A stretch of DNA of 11,414 bases from Phoronis ovalis (taxonomy: Eukaryota; Phoronida; Phoronidae), in contig JAOXYB010053378.1 of the NCBI GenBank assembly GCA_028565635.1, positions 1 through 11,414 on the forward strand, given 5' to 3'. Of this stretch, positions 1-7,925 are shown one piece after another (positions within the stretch are counted from its first letter, which is position 1; each line of letters begins with the position of its first letter). Made by a program: the position numbers and the translations under genes. The notes beneath the pieces were generated by a model that had not been told where the DNA came from, searched no databases, and was given only the letters and a program-made list of their open reading frames with translations.

Positions 1-21
1 GATCATCTACAAATATATTTT

Positions 22-130
22 TCGGGAATTCCCATATTCGTACACCCCCTTTACGCATTTATTATAGTTTCCGATAAGTCGTACACCCATGTTTTCGGAG
101 AATTTTGTATTTCCCAAATTTCGTACACCC
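22..130. repeat. Diverged tandem repeat, 41-42 bp, CGTACACCC core (3 copies)
   Basis: CGTACACCC occurs at 39, 80 and 122, spaced 41 and 42 bp. Two copies are preceded by similar text (TTTTCGGGAATTCCCATATT and TTTTCGGAGAATTTTGTATT); the middle copy keeps TTTCCGATAAGT. The window edge probably cuts the array, so it may extend to lower coordinates. Confidence 0.65.
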
Positions 131-178
131 CTCAAAATTTAAAAAAATAATTATTTTAATTTTGTACGAATTTGAGAA
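111..178. repeat. AT-rich fold-back hairpin containing CGTAC
   Basis: Positions 111-150 and 151-178 are near reverse complements with essentially no loop. TTCCCAAATTTCGTAC (111-126) pairs with GTACGAATTTGAGAA (164-178), and AAAATTTAAAAAAATAA (134-150) pairs with TTATTTTAATTTT (151-163). ACCCCTC (127-133) is left as a bulge. The left arm overlaps the last CGTACACCC repeat, so the hairpin may be the end of that element. Confidence 0.7.
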
Positions 179-204
179 GAATTACCGTATATGTATATAT
201 TCAA

Positions 205-752
205 CCTGTGATTTAGAAATTAATATGAACAGGTAGACATATAAAAATACACATTTTTACAAAGTTAATACTCCAAACTTTACAAATCCTGAGTTTAAAT
301 AGTCTGAATTTGGTCATATGATCCTGACAAATGCCATTCTTGAGGTCAAAATCCCCTGCATATACAAACTTGAAACTGCACTATACATATATATATATCT
401 ACAAACCGAATCTCAGATTTTTTAAAGTTTGCTTTGTTCCAATTTTATGATTTTATTAATATAAGGGTCAGCTCAGCAAAATCTCGACCTTCAAACTCTG
501 AAAATTCACAACTTTTAAACCAAGCAGAATTTAAGAAATAAAACGTTTTCTACACCTATGTACAACCTCATTTCTGCCAAGTTTCAGCTTAAAATTTAAA
601 AAAAAAAAAAAATTCTCAAAATGGATACTTATCAGATCATGAGAATTATTTTCAGTCTCTTACCTTTGGATTCATTAACATTAAAGTATAATCTTTGTAA
701 AAATGTATACATTTACATGTCTATCTCCTCATTTTGATTACAAAACTTGATA
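205..752. repeat. Long imperfect palindrome (fold-back), arms about 260 bp, centre near 478.5
   Basis: The reverse complement of the right half aligns with the left half almost without net gaps, so position p pairs with about 957-p. The best block is 232-272 against 685-725, identical at 34 of 41 positions and sharing ACATTTTTACAAAG. Other blocks are CATATGATCCTGACAAATGC (left) against CATGATCTGATAAGTATC (right), CTTGAAACT against GCTGAAACTT, and the inner TGCTTTGTT near 430 against its partner near 525. AAGGGTC and GACCTTC close the stem near the centre. Similarity fades outside about 205 and 752, and no clear target duplication was seen. Confidence 0.75.
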
Positions 753-1200
753 AAGAATGTTACAGTCAAACAACTGTATTTTTTGTATCACCTATTTTTA
801 CATAAACAGTAAACAATTTATTAAGCTGTGTTATTTTTACTTATAATCATTACACCTACAATGCATAAACTACCTGATTTTCGTTTCCAAACATATGATA
901 AACATTTTGTTTTGCGGGGTTATTTTTGCTTCTTAATAAATCACATCAAATCAACTAACTTATATATTCAGGTTATAACATAAACTAATTCCAGTTGTTC
1001 CTTGACCCCCTTTTTTCTTTACACAATAGCTGCAACATGAAGGATCAACACACAATAAAGCAATCATCAGCAACCTCTATATAAGGAAGATTTATTATCT
1101 AATTATAAACTCAATGCATTTTGTAGTTCACTATAGAAACTTAAGTAATTATAGCAAGGTTCTTTCACAGTTCATCCAGTTATAACCACTGTAAATCGAA

Positions 1201-1340
1201 GTTTAGACTCTCCTTGGTTTTTTTCTCTTTGTTATAATGTGTTGTACAAGTTTAGACTCTCGTTGGTTTTTCTCTTTGTTATAATGTGTTGTACAAGTTT
1301 ATACTCTCGTTGGTTTATCTCTTTGTTATAATGTGTCGTA
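1201..1340. repeat. Tandem repeat, about 47 bp, three copies
   Basis: The copies are 1201-1249, 1250-1296 and 1297-1340 (the last slightly short). Each starts GTTTAGACTCTCGTTGG, or a variant of it, and contains TCTCTTTGTTATAATGTG. The copies differ by a few substitutions and by the length of a T run, which indicates a fairly young minisatellite. Confidence 0.92.
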
Positions 1341-1528
1341 TCTTATTTTTTTAAGTCAGTTATTGATCCCTGCATGCAACTTCTAAAAAATGATGCCATT
1401 AATTTCTTAATATATTTTTACTTTATGTAATTTTATAAGATATATAGTCTGTGCTACAGTCCATAGTACCATGCTCCGTAAGAAGGGAAGTCTAGTCAAA
1501 ATTAGCTGTACATGCCTTATCGTACATG

Positions 1529-1610
1529 TTGCATTAACACGGGCACGAGCGGGGCTAGGTTTCCTGCTACATAAGGATGTGCGAGTCCCAGTAGGTCCAG
1601 TTTTTTTTTT
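1529..1610 (+). repeat. tRNA-like SINE or tRNA relic with B box and T10 run
   Basis: TGTGCGAGTCC at 1578-1588 matches the Pol III B box GGTTCGANTCC at most positions. A diverged A box, TTGCATTAACACGG, begins at 1529, 49 bp upstream, which is a tRNA-like spacing. Ten T residues (1601-1610), a Pol III terminator, follow 12 bp after the B box. The stretch is distinctly richer in G+C than its surroundings. No clean cloverleaf can be folded, so it is not called a functional tRNA. Confidence 0.4.
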
Positions 1611-1828
1611 ACCACATTAACAGAGTGTACCTGCTCTGCAGGGTACTATTAGCCAAGTAGTACAACCTCCACAATAATTATTAAAACCCGTATGACTACA
1701 GCAGATGAATGGAAGGATCTGTAATTGGATATCCTACGTAAAACACAAGTAAGCAGGTATACTTATAAGGTACCACTTACTGTACTTTCAACTTATTAAA
1801 ACTTACACAACAGAACAAATCACCCTAT

Positions 1829-1932
1829 ACCTGATCTTTTACAGCCCTTACACCTGATACTATTAACGCCAATCCGCATGTTCATCTCTGTAGAACCCTT
1901 TTACAGCACCTGATACCATTAACGTCAGTCCG
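1829..1932. repeat. Degenerate direct repeat, 56-bp spacing
   Basis: CACCTGATACTATTAACGCC begins at 1851 and recurs as CACCTGATACCATTAACGTC at 1907. Over 26 bp (1851-1876 and 1907-1932), 23 positions agree. TTTTACAG precedes both (1837 and 1899), and a further ACCTGAT lies at 1829. Confidence 0.75.
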
Positions 1933-2156
1933 AAACTTTATTTATACGTCAGGTTTTGTTTCTTACACACGTATATGTCTTCTCAACTTATCTATATATA
2001 TATATACTACTATTTTTGCTTGCAAACTGAACCCTAATTATTAACCTTGCTCAAACTATCATTTTTACTGTATATTTGAACTACAGACTTAATAATTGAC
2101 TATTTAACACCATTTGGGCTGAGAAGTGGAAAATCTTTAGAAAACATATTACTTAC

Positions 2157-2254
2157 TATTTTGCACAATCAATAAGTTGATACTCGTTTGACCTTTCATA
2201 GCAGACTTGTACTCCTTTATCTTGCCACAAGATCTCCGTGTGTTCATAAAATTC
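2157..2254 (-). CDS. GNAS: Gs-alpha internal exon (helical domain, alpha-B to alpha-E start)
   Basis: This 98-bp exon follows acceptor TTTGTTTTTTTTTCCAG (AG at 2256-2255) and ends at donor GTAAGT (2156-2151). It encodes 32 full codons: [18 protein letters not shown] then [14 protein letters not shown]. It then supplies the first two bases (TA) of a codon that should be Tyr, because every Gs-alpha continues ...CA(K/Q)[17 protein letters not shown] is a Gs-class signature; Gi and Gq differ here (REYQL followed by other residues). The helices precede switch I, whose catalytic Arg is encoded downstream, outside the window. Read without splicing, the donor gives TAG TAA at once, so a transcript retaining this intron would terminate at the exon edge. 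The following exon, starting with C or T to complete Tyr, was not found between 1 and 2156, so this intron is longer than 2.1 kb. Confidence 0.97.
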
Positions 2255-3119
2255 CTGGAAAAAAAAACAAAGACAACAGTTAGAAGTGCGGGCATTTTTC
2301 AACAATAACTGTGGGTTAGTTGTCCCGCAATGAGATATCCGTCTGTTCACAAAATTCAAGGAAATACTTTTGAATACAACTGTGAAAATATAAAGTTTCA
2401 GCAATATTGCTTGTTATGGCTCTTGAAAAACAAACAAATTAACATTAAGCAAATTATTATTGCGTGATTAATGAACGCAGGGTGATGTGACAATAGTGTG
2501 TATGACGGCAGGCTCACGATGTGCATGTAACATTCTTGGAATGCAACAAAAAGGCTTCTAACGTTTCAATTATAATACTGTACATTGTCCATTTAACACG
2601 ACACTGCACCTGGTCTAATTACAGTATCGGATATGGAAGCAGGAGCATTGAAAACGATGACGGAGCTACAAGACACGCCATCTTCCTGGTGGAGCACAGT
2701 CGACTAATACAGAAACGAAAAGCCTAATAAAGGGTGCCTAGTTTTACTTTTACAATAGGAGCAATGGACCTGAGAATATTAGTAAGGCATTGCTAAACAT
2801 AACAGGTACTGTGGAACTTTATTCTAAATACGAATGGTGGCCCCAAACCTGTATCAATGGTCCAAATCTATTTTTAGTTGCAATGACCTGATTTATAACA
2901 GTGTAAATGTCTCACTGGTATTGAGTCTTGCAACTCTGGGAAGATTTGACTTACTCTTCTCGGATTTGATGTATTTGTACTTCTTGAAAACGTCTTCTTT
3001 GCAAATATTTCAATCTCATATTAATACTGAGTTCGAAAAAACAGAGGCTAACATGAATATTCTCGTAAAATGTAGACTTCTAAGGCAACAAGTCTCATGT
3101 CTATGCAATCTCGACTTAC
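2255..3119 (-). other. Gs-alpha intron, 865 bp, complete
   Basis: This intron is bounded by donor GTAAGT at 3119-3114 and acceptor TTTTTTTTTCCAG ending at 2255. It lies between a phase 0 exon end and a phase 0 exon start. Most of it is unremarkable. The stretch 2600-2730 is visibly richer in G+C than its surroundings and holds a short plus-strand ATG frame (2633-2707), treated under findings. No repeat is evident elsewhere. Confidence 0.93.
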
Positions 3120-3239
3120 CGGTGGATAGTCAAAGTCCGGTTGGCTGGCTACATCTTGAATATAATCCACTCGAAACTGGTTACCAGGATTCTCTAAGGG
3201 GATGGGTGGATTCAACGTGCTCATGGCACCAGTAATTGT
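3120..3239 (-). CDS. GNAS: Gs-alpha internal exon (helical domain, alpha-A end to alpha-B start)
   Basis: This 120-bp exon encodes exactly 40 codons in phase 0 at both ends. The acceptor is TTTTTATTGTTGCAG (AG at 3241-3240) and the donor is GTAAGT (3119-3114). The peptide runs [18 protein letters not shown], then [12 protein letters not shown], then [10 protein letters not shown]. All three blocks match the helical domain of Gs-alpha. [12 protein letters not shown] and DY(I)QD are the invertebrate forms; vertebrates have TIVAAMSNL and DYILSV. The boundaries correspond to a single vertebrate GNAS exon, so the intron positions look ancient. The nucleotide-binding residues lie in other exons and cannot be judged here. 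If the downstream intron were retained, translation would add about 23 unrelated residues ([10 protein letters not shown]...) and stop. No indel or stop interrupts the exon. It is identified by family recognition, not a search. Confidence 0.97.
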
Positions 3240-3435
3240 CTGCAACAATAAAAATTTTAAATGAGCAACAAAATATCCCGCATATCAACTGGCTAGCTAA
3301 GTTCTGTGTAAAAGTTCGGGAACGTACAGTGACTAGTGCATACATGTGTATCACATATCATGTGTATTACAAGAAATTGTAAATTCAAGGTATGCTTTGC
3401 ACTTGATACATGTTTTACGGAAACGCAGTGAGAAA

Positions 3436-3655
3436 ATATACCACATGATACTGGTAAGAAGGAAGCAAGATCGCACAGCTCCAATCTTTGCCGAGAGAAG
3501 CAAGTGTGAAGTGTAGTTGCATAAAACTGCTTGCAAACACAAAAGGCAAACATATACCACATGAAAATGGTTAACGGTTTATCCAATATGGGATGAGAAT
3601 ATAATAACACGGGTGCAGCATCATTGCTTGTCTGGAGGCACAAGAGTGAAGTGTA
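3436..3655. repeat. Diverged local duplication
   Basis: ATATACCACATGA occurs at 3436 and 3552, each followed by similar text (TACTGGTAA and AAATGGTTAA). GTGAAGTGTA occurs at 3506 and 3646, each preceded by a CAAG. The two pairs are in the same order but spaced 116 and 140 bp apart, as expected of an old tandem duplication with indels. Chance in AT-rich DNA cannot be excluded. Confidence 0.4.
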
Positions 3656-4019
3656 AAGTTAGCAAAACTCACACAGACAGTAAGAGACTTATTTCACTAT
3701 AAAATAACCTACATTTAAAAAATGCCATTAAAATCAATGGTAATGAGATGTAAATAAAGCAGGCTAAAAAAAGCCTAGAAAACAAGAATGGCAGACATAG
3801 CAATAGTTAATATTCAACCACATGTAGATGGTCTATACAGATGGAGCTTCAAATCTATGATATGCCTTGCACTTAAAATTGTTCTTTATATTTTTTCTTA
3901 TTCCTAAACCAAAACAGATGTTTGGAATAAAAAATCTAAATTTATCAGACCAGGGATGAGATAGGTATCAAAGCTACACAGCTGATTTTCTGGCCAGTTC
4001 AAATGGTTACTGGCCTGTT

Positions 4020-4042
4020 TATATATATATATATATATATAT
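4020..4042. repeat. (TA)n microsatellite
   Basis: This is an uninterrupted TA run of 23 bp. Shorter runs are at 387-398, 1993-2006 and 4257-4268. Just upstream, GGCCAGT (3992-3998) and ACTGGCC (4009-4015) form a 7-bp stem with a 10-nt loop. Confidence 0.95.
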
Positions 4043-5025
4043 TTTTAGGTTAACTTGACTTTAGCTGGTAAAAATACAACTAAAGCTAATCTTCAACATG
4101 CATCAAGTAGCAAATCAGATATATTTTTATTTCTTTGAATGAGCTTCGCATAAGATGCATTCAATATACCATATATAAAAAAATACAAGATTCATGAATT
4201 ATTTGCTAATTCCAAGGCATAAATGAGATTATGATTGGTTAAAAATAGCAAATATAATATATATATATCAAGTAGCTGCAAAGAGATACTTCTTAATTTA
4301 GAACTACCTCAGTGGTCAAGACACATACATTAATTAACCCAACTACATATCTCATCTGAAAGTCATTTACCTGTTATTTACCTTTCGATTTAATATTCTT
4401 CTCATTTCTCATAATGTCTTGCTCTATCTACTGTGTTTCATGTAATGTTAAGTTGTAAATGATGATATTAAAATCATTGTCAAGAAGGTAACGAATGCAT
4501 CTCTCATATTTGTTGATTTTTTTTTCCTAATGCATAAATTTCATATCTTTAATCTTTAGACCACAGGAAAATTTCAAAAATCTGAGACAGGTTTGTTGCG
4601 ATGTATGCAAAGATTATTTGTGCAAAGTTTCAACTATGTTGGACGAGTGGTTCTTGACTTTAATTCTTTTCATTTAACTTTTTATATGAACATAAATTAT
4701 CCATTTATCAATTTTATTTTATGCACTTTTAAAATAAGGTTTATTTCATATACTTTCAAAATATACTTTTCATTTAACTATATATCCAAAATACAATTCC
4801 TAGGAAAGGCAGGAACTCAATCCAATATGGTCCAGCAGGGCACATGATTTATAACCCAGTAATTGATCTCTCAGAAAACTTTTTATTTATTGACATTTCC
4901 ATCTCTATTTGTTGATAATCAACGTATTCTACCTGTACCTAGCCACTGAGCAAACAAATACATGAATATCGTTTGACATGTACTTTACTCTGATACCTTA
5001 GAACAAGTGAGACTGCAGACAACAA

Positions 5026-5295
5026 TGAGAATCGGGGCTGGGCTAACATCCACCAATATTTACTTTAAAATCGTTGAGTAATGACAAGTTTAGTATGCCA
5101 ATCACAGAGTTTGTCGATCAATCATCTTTTATTTATAATATAAATGTAAAGAATTTCAGAAATTGCGAGTGGCCAGCGAACTCTATGATTGTCACAAATT
5201 GAAGTGTTCAACGAATTTGGTCAGTATAGAACAATTCGGGTTAGTGGTCAACGATTGGTGTGATAGTCGGTGGATGTTAGGCAGCCCTGAGAATC
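5026..5295. mobile_element. hAT-like non-autonomous transposon (MITE), 254 bp, with 8-bp target duplication
   Basis: The element spans 5034-5287. Its left end, GGGCTGGGCTAACATCCACC (5035-5054), matches the reverse complement of the right end, GGGCTGCCTAACATCCACC (5269-5287), at 18 of 19 aligned positions with one 1-bp gap. Inverted pairing continues inside: AATCGTTGA (5069-5077) with TCAACGATT (5248-5256), and CAATCACAGAGTT (5099) with AACTCTATGATTG (5179-5191). The perfect 8-bp direct repeat TGAGAATC flanks it (5026-5033 and 5288-5295). Eight-bp duplications with GGG-rich, GCTGGGC-type termini are typical of hAT elements; P or Merlin elements also make 8-bp duplications. It has no coding capacity and sits inside a Gs-alpha intron. 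Confidence 0.8.
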
Positions 5296-6085
5296 ATAGG
5301 TAGTTACTTCTATGCATTTGGGAACAAACTGAAGGTAGCTACCGTAGTACTATATGTTTCCTTGACATATACATTTACATTTTTTGATCAGCTTCAGTTC
5401 TTTATCAGCAGCGTTCTTTGGCATATACTTTTTAAGTTTGTCTTTTTCAAAACAGTGATAAATTATCCAAAATTGTCAGGTTAGCCATTATGCACCTTTT
5501 CTGAAAAATGTATACTTTTGCAATGTATAAAACTTTAGCACAAGCACTCGCTCCCTCAACAAAACAATCCAGGGTGAAAACTCTACACTGAAAGACATCA
5601 ACATTGCATCCAACATAGCTTGTATACAAATTCAATTTAGAAACTTGCAACGCCTATGTATTAAATAAACAAAAGATTCTTCCAGCATGCCCCTTCTGCA
5701 GTTATCAAAGTAGCTTATTAAGACATCATCACAAGATTATACGAAAAACTCAGGATAAATCATTAAAGCATAATGCAAGTGACAAGTTGAACAGTTGACT
5801 CTGATCTTGCCCCAAGGCAACTGACTGGCAAAGCAGTACACGTATTATTTATTAAGAAATTTCTCATCTATATTCATCTGTTCCACCCAGGAAAGTCATT
5901 GTGAATACATGTTCTGACAGAACGCATTCCCTTAAATCCATTCAAGTGTTGTGAGAATAAGGAACAAACTTAACTTAATGTGCGAATGGGCTCGACTAAG
6001 AATTTGCAATTTGATTTCCTATGTAGACTTGGATTATAGCATGAGAATGGGGCAAATATTTTTCTATTGCTGTCTAAAAATATCC

Positions 6086-6137
6086 GAGGACAAAAAAGTG
6101 AAAGTATACAATACAGGGGACAGAAAGGTAAAAGTAT
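6086..6137. repeat. 30-bp tandem duplication, two diverged copies
   Basis: GAGGACAAAAAAGTGAAAGT (from 6086) recurs as GGGGACAGAAAGGTAAAAGT (from 6116), with 18 of 22 positions matching. A small hairpin, GGACC (6142-6146) with GGTCC (6154-6158), follows directly. Confidence 0.7.
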
Positions 6138-6496
6138 TTTTGGACCAAATTTAGGTCCGGATTCAATCCACTGATATTTTATGAGTAATAATGCAAACAG
6201 TCTAGACTTAAAAAAACAGATATACTCCTTAGCTAAAACCACATAGGATGCTAACATGGAGGAATGATAAATCTTCATGCACTCACAGTACATTGCCAAC
6301 TTGATACTGAACCTGCCACACTATAATGACAGGTACTTGAGACAGATATTCAACCATATCTACTGTTGACCTTGCAAGTGACAGTAGGCATAGCTGTTAA
6401 CAGTACAAGATAAAGATTGCACACAGAGAAAATACTGATGAATCAAGTCCTGCTGAGCATACATGCCGATATATACATATCTGAATGAAACCTTAC

Positions 6497-6551
6497 CAAA
6501 ATTGCATCTCTTATATTCTTTTTAATATCTTCTATCTTCTGTCTTTTTTCG
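6497..6551 (-). CDS. GNAS: Gs-alpha internal exon (alpha-A helix of helical domain), partial gene
   Basis: This is a 55-bp internal exon of the stimulatory G-protein alpha subunit, the membrane-attached GTPase that couples GPCRs to adenylyl cyclase. It begins after a strong polypyrimidine tract ending TTTTTTTAG (AG at 6553-6552) and ends at donor GTAAGG (6496-6491). The first base, C, completes a split codon, probably Ser or Asp. Eighteen full codons follow: EKRQKIEDIKKNIRDAIL. This is the charged linker and helix alpha-A that follow the P-loop exon in Gs-alpha. In vertebrate GNAS the optional exon 3 lies just upstream of the equivalent exon, and the invertebrate linker is shorter, as here. 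The TTG|ACA junction joins the next exon in phase 0, giving AIL-TITGAMS, as in known invertebrate Gs. The exon is too short to call alone. Its family match, splice sites and phase fit make it firm. Confidence 0.93.
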
Positions 6552-6889
6552 CTAAAAAAAGAAAAAACATATTTCATTATGTGTTACTATATTTGAAAGT
6601 ACAAACTTCCCAAGCATAAAACAAGGTAGACTGCCTAAATCAACGAACATGAAACAACTTACACACATAAACGTCAACAGCAATATGAGGGTATGGACGA
6701 TCTTATGTTGTGCAACGTTAATTCTCAGTGTCATCATTGCACTTTGAGAGGCAATGGAAGTGTCAACCGTGTGTAGTTAAAAATTAAAACAATTTATGGA
6801 AGGGCTTTTCAACTTGTACAGTTTAACTTGATGAGCCAATGTGTTATGTACTCTGCAGAAATACAGTGCCCTACTTTATTTGCCCATAC

Positions 6890-6918
6890 CTGGTTAACTA
6901 GCAGAACTAGTTATCCAG
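6890..6918. repeat. Near-perfect 12-bp hairpin, 5-nt loop
   Basis: CTGGTTAACTAG (6890-6901) and CTAGTTATCCAG (6907-6918) are complementary at 11 of 12 positions around loop CAGAA. No T-run follows in a terminator-like position. The function is unknown; it may be the core of a decayed transposon. Confidence 0.75.
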
Positions 6919-7706
6919 CTTTAGCAACCTGGACAATGTTCTATTGAGAGCAATGGTATTTAACAATCTAAAAAAAAGCCTGGAATCCTCTGATCAGGGA
7001 AAGAGACTTGATACCTATATGTGTACCAAAGGTGTAAAATGATTATAACAAGATGAACTCTATAAGTTCTCCAACAATAAAGATTTGACTAGCTGGAATA
7101 CACAATTTTAGTACTTTGTTTACATGTCAAAAATATTATAACATTATCAGTAGCTAATAAACAATATGCAAATTGTTTGTGTTTTCTTTTTTTTATTGGG
7201 ACAGCTATCATTACTGATCAACACTTAACAGTTAAATTAGCATGTCAATTTTATTTAACAGAACAGTCACAATACTGTTCTTATGGTCTTATCAATACCA
7301 GCATCAAGTGTTTATAATCAGCCTTGAGTATATAAATGATATCAGCAGATATAGCTATATGGTACACAAATGTTTCTAAAAATAGCTCAGAGGTCAGGCT
7401 TAGAAGTCAAGAGCAGACTGGTTACAGCCTAGCCTGCAAACTACCTCAGCCAAGTTCCTTCTAGGGCATGGATGTCATAATTTAGGCAGGGATTTAATAC
7501 TATGGTACACAATATTTGTAAACAAAAACATCTGACAATCATAATTGGCAACTCAATAAAATTTAAATGAGATTAAACAGGTTGAGGTGTTCTGATGGGT
7601 CCTCGAGCTCAGCCTTTTAAAAACAAAATCATGCCATACTACAACTTTACCTGTAAATTCTGATAAATTACGAGATTTATTGATCCTATAGGAGATTGTG
7701 AAAAGC

Positions 7707-7925
7707 TTACGAAATGTGTGGTCTTACCCAGAATGTGGGAGAGTTGGCAGGTATGGAGAGGTATTGATTGCAGTCTTCCACAACTGCAGGCGCATGACTT
7801 CCATAATTTTTATACTGTGATGCTCCACCCAACCTCTCAAAAAAAACCTTTTCGGATTGTTTTTTCTCGCAGTTTCCCTGATTACACACCCCCGTGAGAA
7901 ACTGAACTACATTTGGTACCGCTTT
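7707..7925 (-). pseudogene. Possible relic coding segment, family not recognised
   Basis: This is an open minus-strand frame of 72 codons with no ATG at its beginning, bounded by TGA (7928-7926) and TAA (7709-7707). The region is richer in G+C than its surroundings and has a protein-like composition, with blocks such as YGSHAPAVVEDCNQYL and SIPANSPTFW. A consensus splice donor, TGG|GTAAGA (GT at 7727-7726), falls in phase 0 right after TFW. Candidate acceptors upstream lack a pyrimidine tract, apart from a T8 run near 7840. It resembles no part of Gs-alpha. It could be a transposon-derived fragment, an exon of another transcript, or a chance frame. I do not recognise the family. Confidence 0.25.

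Larger units (their letters stand above)
1..2156 (-). other. Gs-alpha intron (3' part outside window)
   Basis: The donor is at 2156-2151 and the acceptor is not in the window. The next expected peptide (YFLD..., then the switch I and II exons) is absent from all frames here. The intron carries the CGTACACCC repeats and fold-back (22-178), the long palindrome (about 205-752), a 47-bp triplet repeat (1201-1340), a tRNA-like SINE fragment (1529-1610), a degenerate 56-bp repeat (1829-1932) and (TA)7 at 1993-2006. I see nothing specific in 840-1200 or 2007-2150 beyond AT-rich unique sequence. Confidence 0.85.
3240..6496 (-). other. Gs-alpha intron, 3257 bp, complete
   Basis: This intron is bounded by donor GTAAGG at 6496-6491 and acceptor TTGTTGCAG ending at 3240. 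It contains a diverged local duplication (about 3436-3655), a (TA)n microsatellite (4020-4042), the hAT-like MITE (5026-5295) and a 30-bp tandem duplication (6086-6137). Between 4300 and 4980, and between 5300 and 5940, I see only AT-rich sequence with chance open frames lacking ATG starts or family resemblance. Confidence 0.92.

Noticed and set aside
2660-2690. Minus-strand AAGATGGCG, similar to a YY1 site with a start codon
   Set aside because: The frame stops after about 20 codons and nothing else suggests a promoter; a single 9-bp word is weak evidence.
2834-3235. Plus-strand open frame of 133 codons
   Set aside because: It runs antisense across the Gs-alpha exon at 3120-3239, starts without support and resembles no family; it is a shadow of the real exon.
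3293-3643. Minus-strand open frames of 116 and 69 codons overlapping each other
   Set aside because: They lie in the 3257-bp intron, overlap in two frames and have no family features; the region looks like a diverged duplication.
4306-4330. CTACCTCAGTGGTCAAGAC, similar to a tRNA A box
   Set aside because: No B box or terminator lies at a suitable distance, so a single A-box-like word is not enough.
5970-6299. Minus-strand open frame of 109 codons
   Set aside because: It begins with TTG, not ATG, is low-complexity hydrophobic text and lies in a complete intron on the sense strand. No family resemblance.
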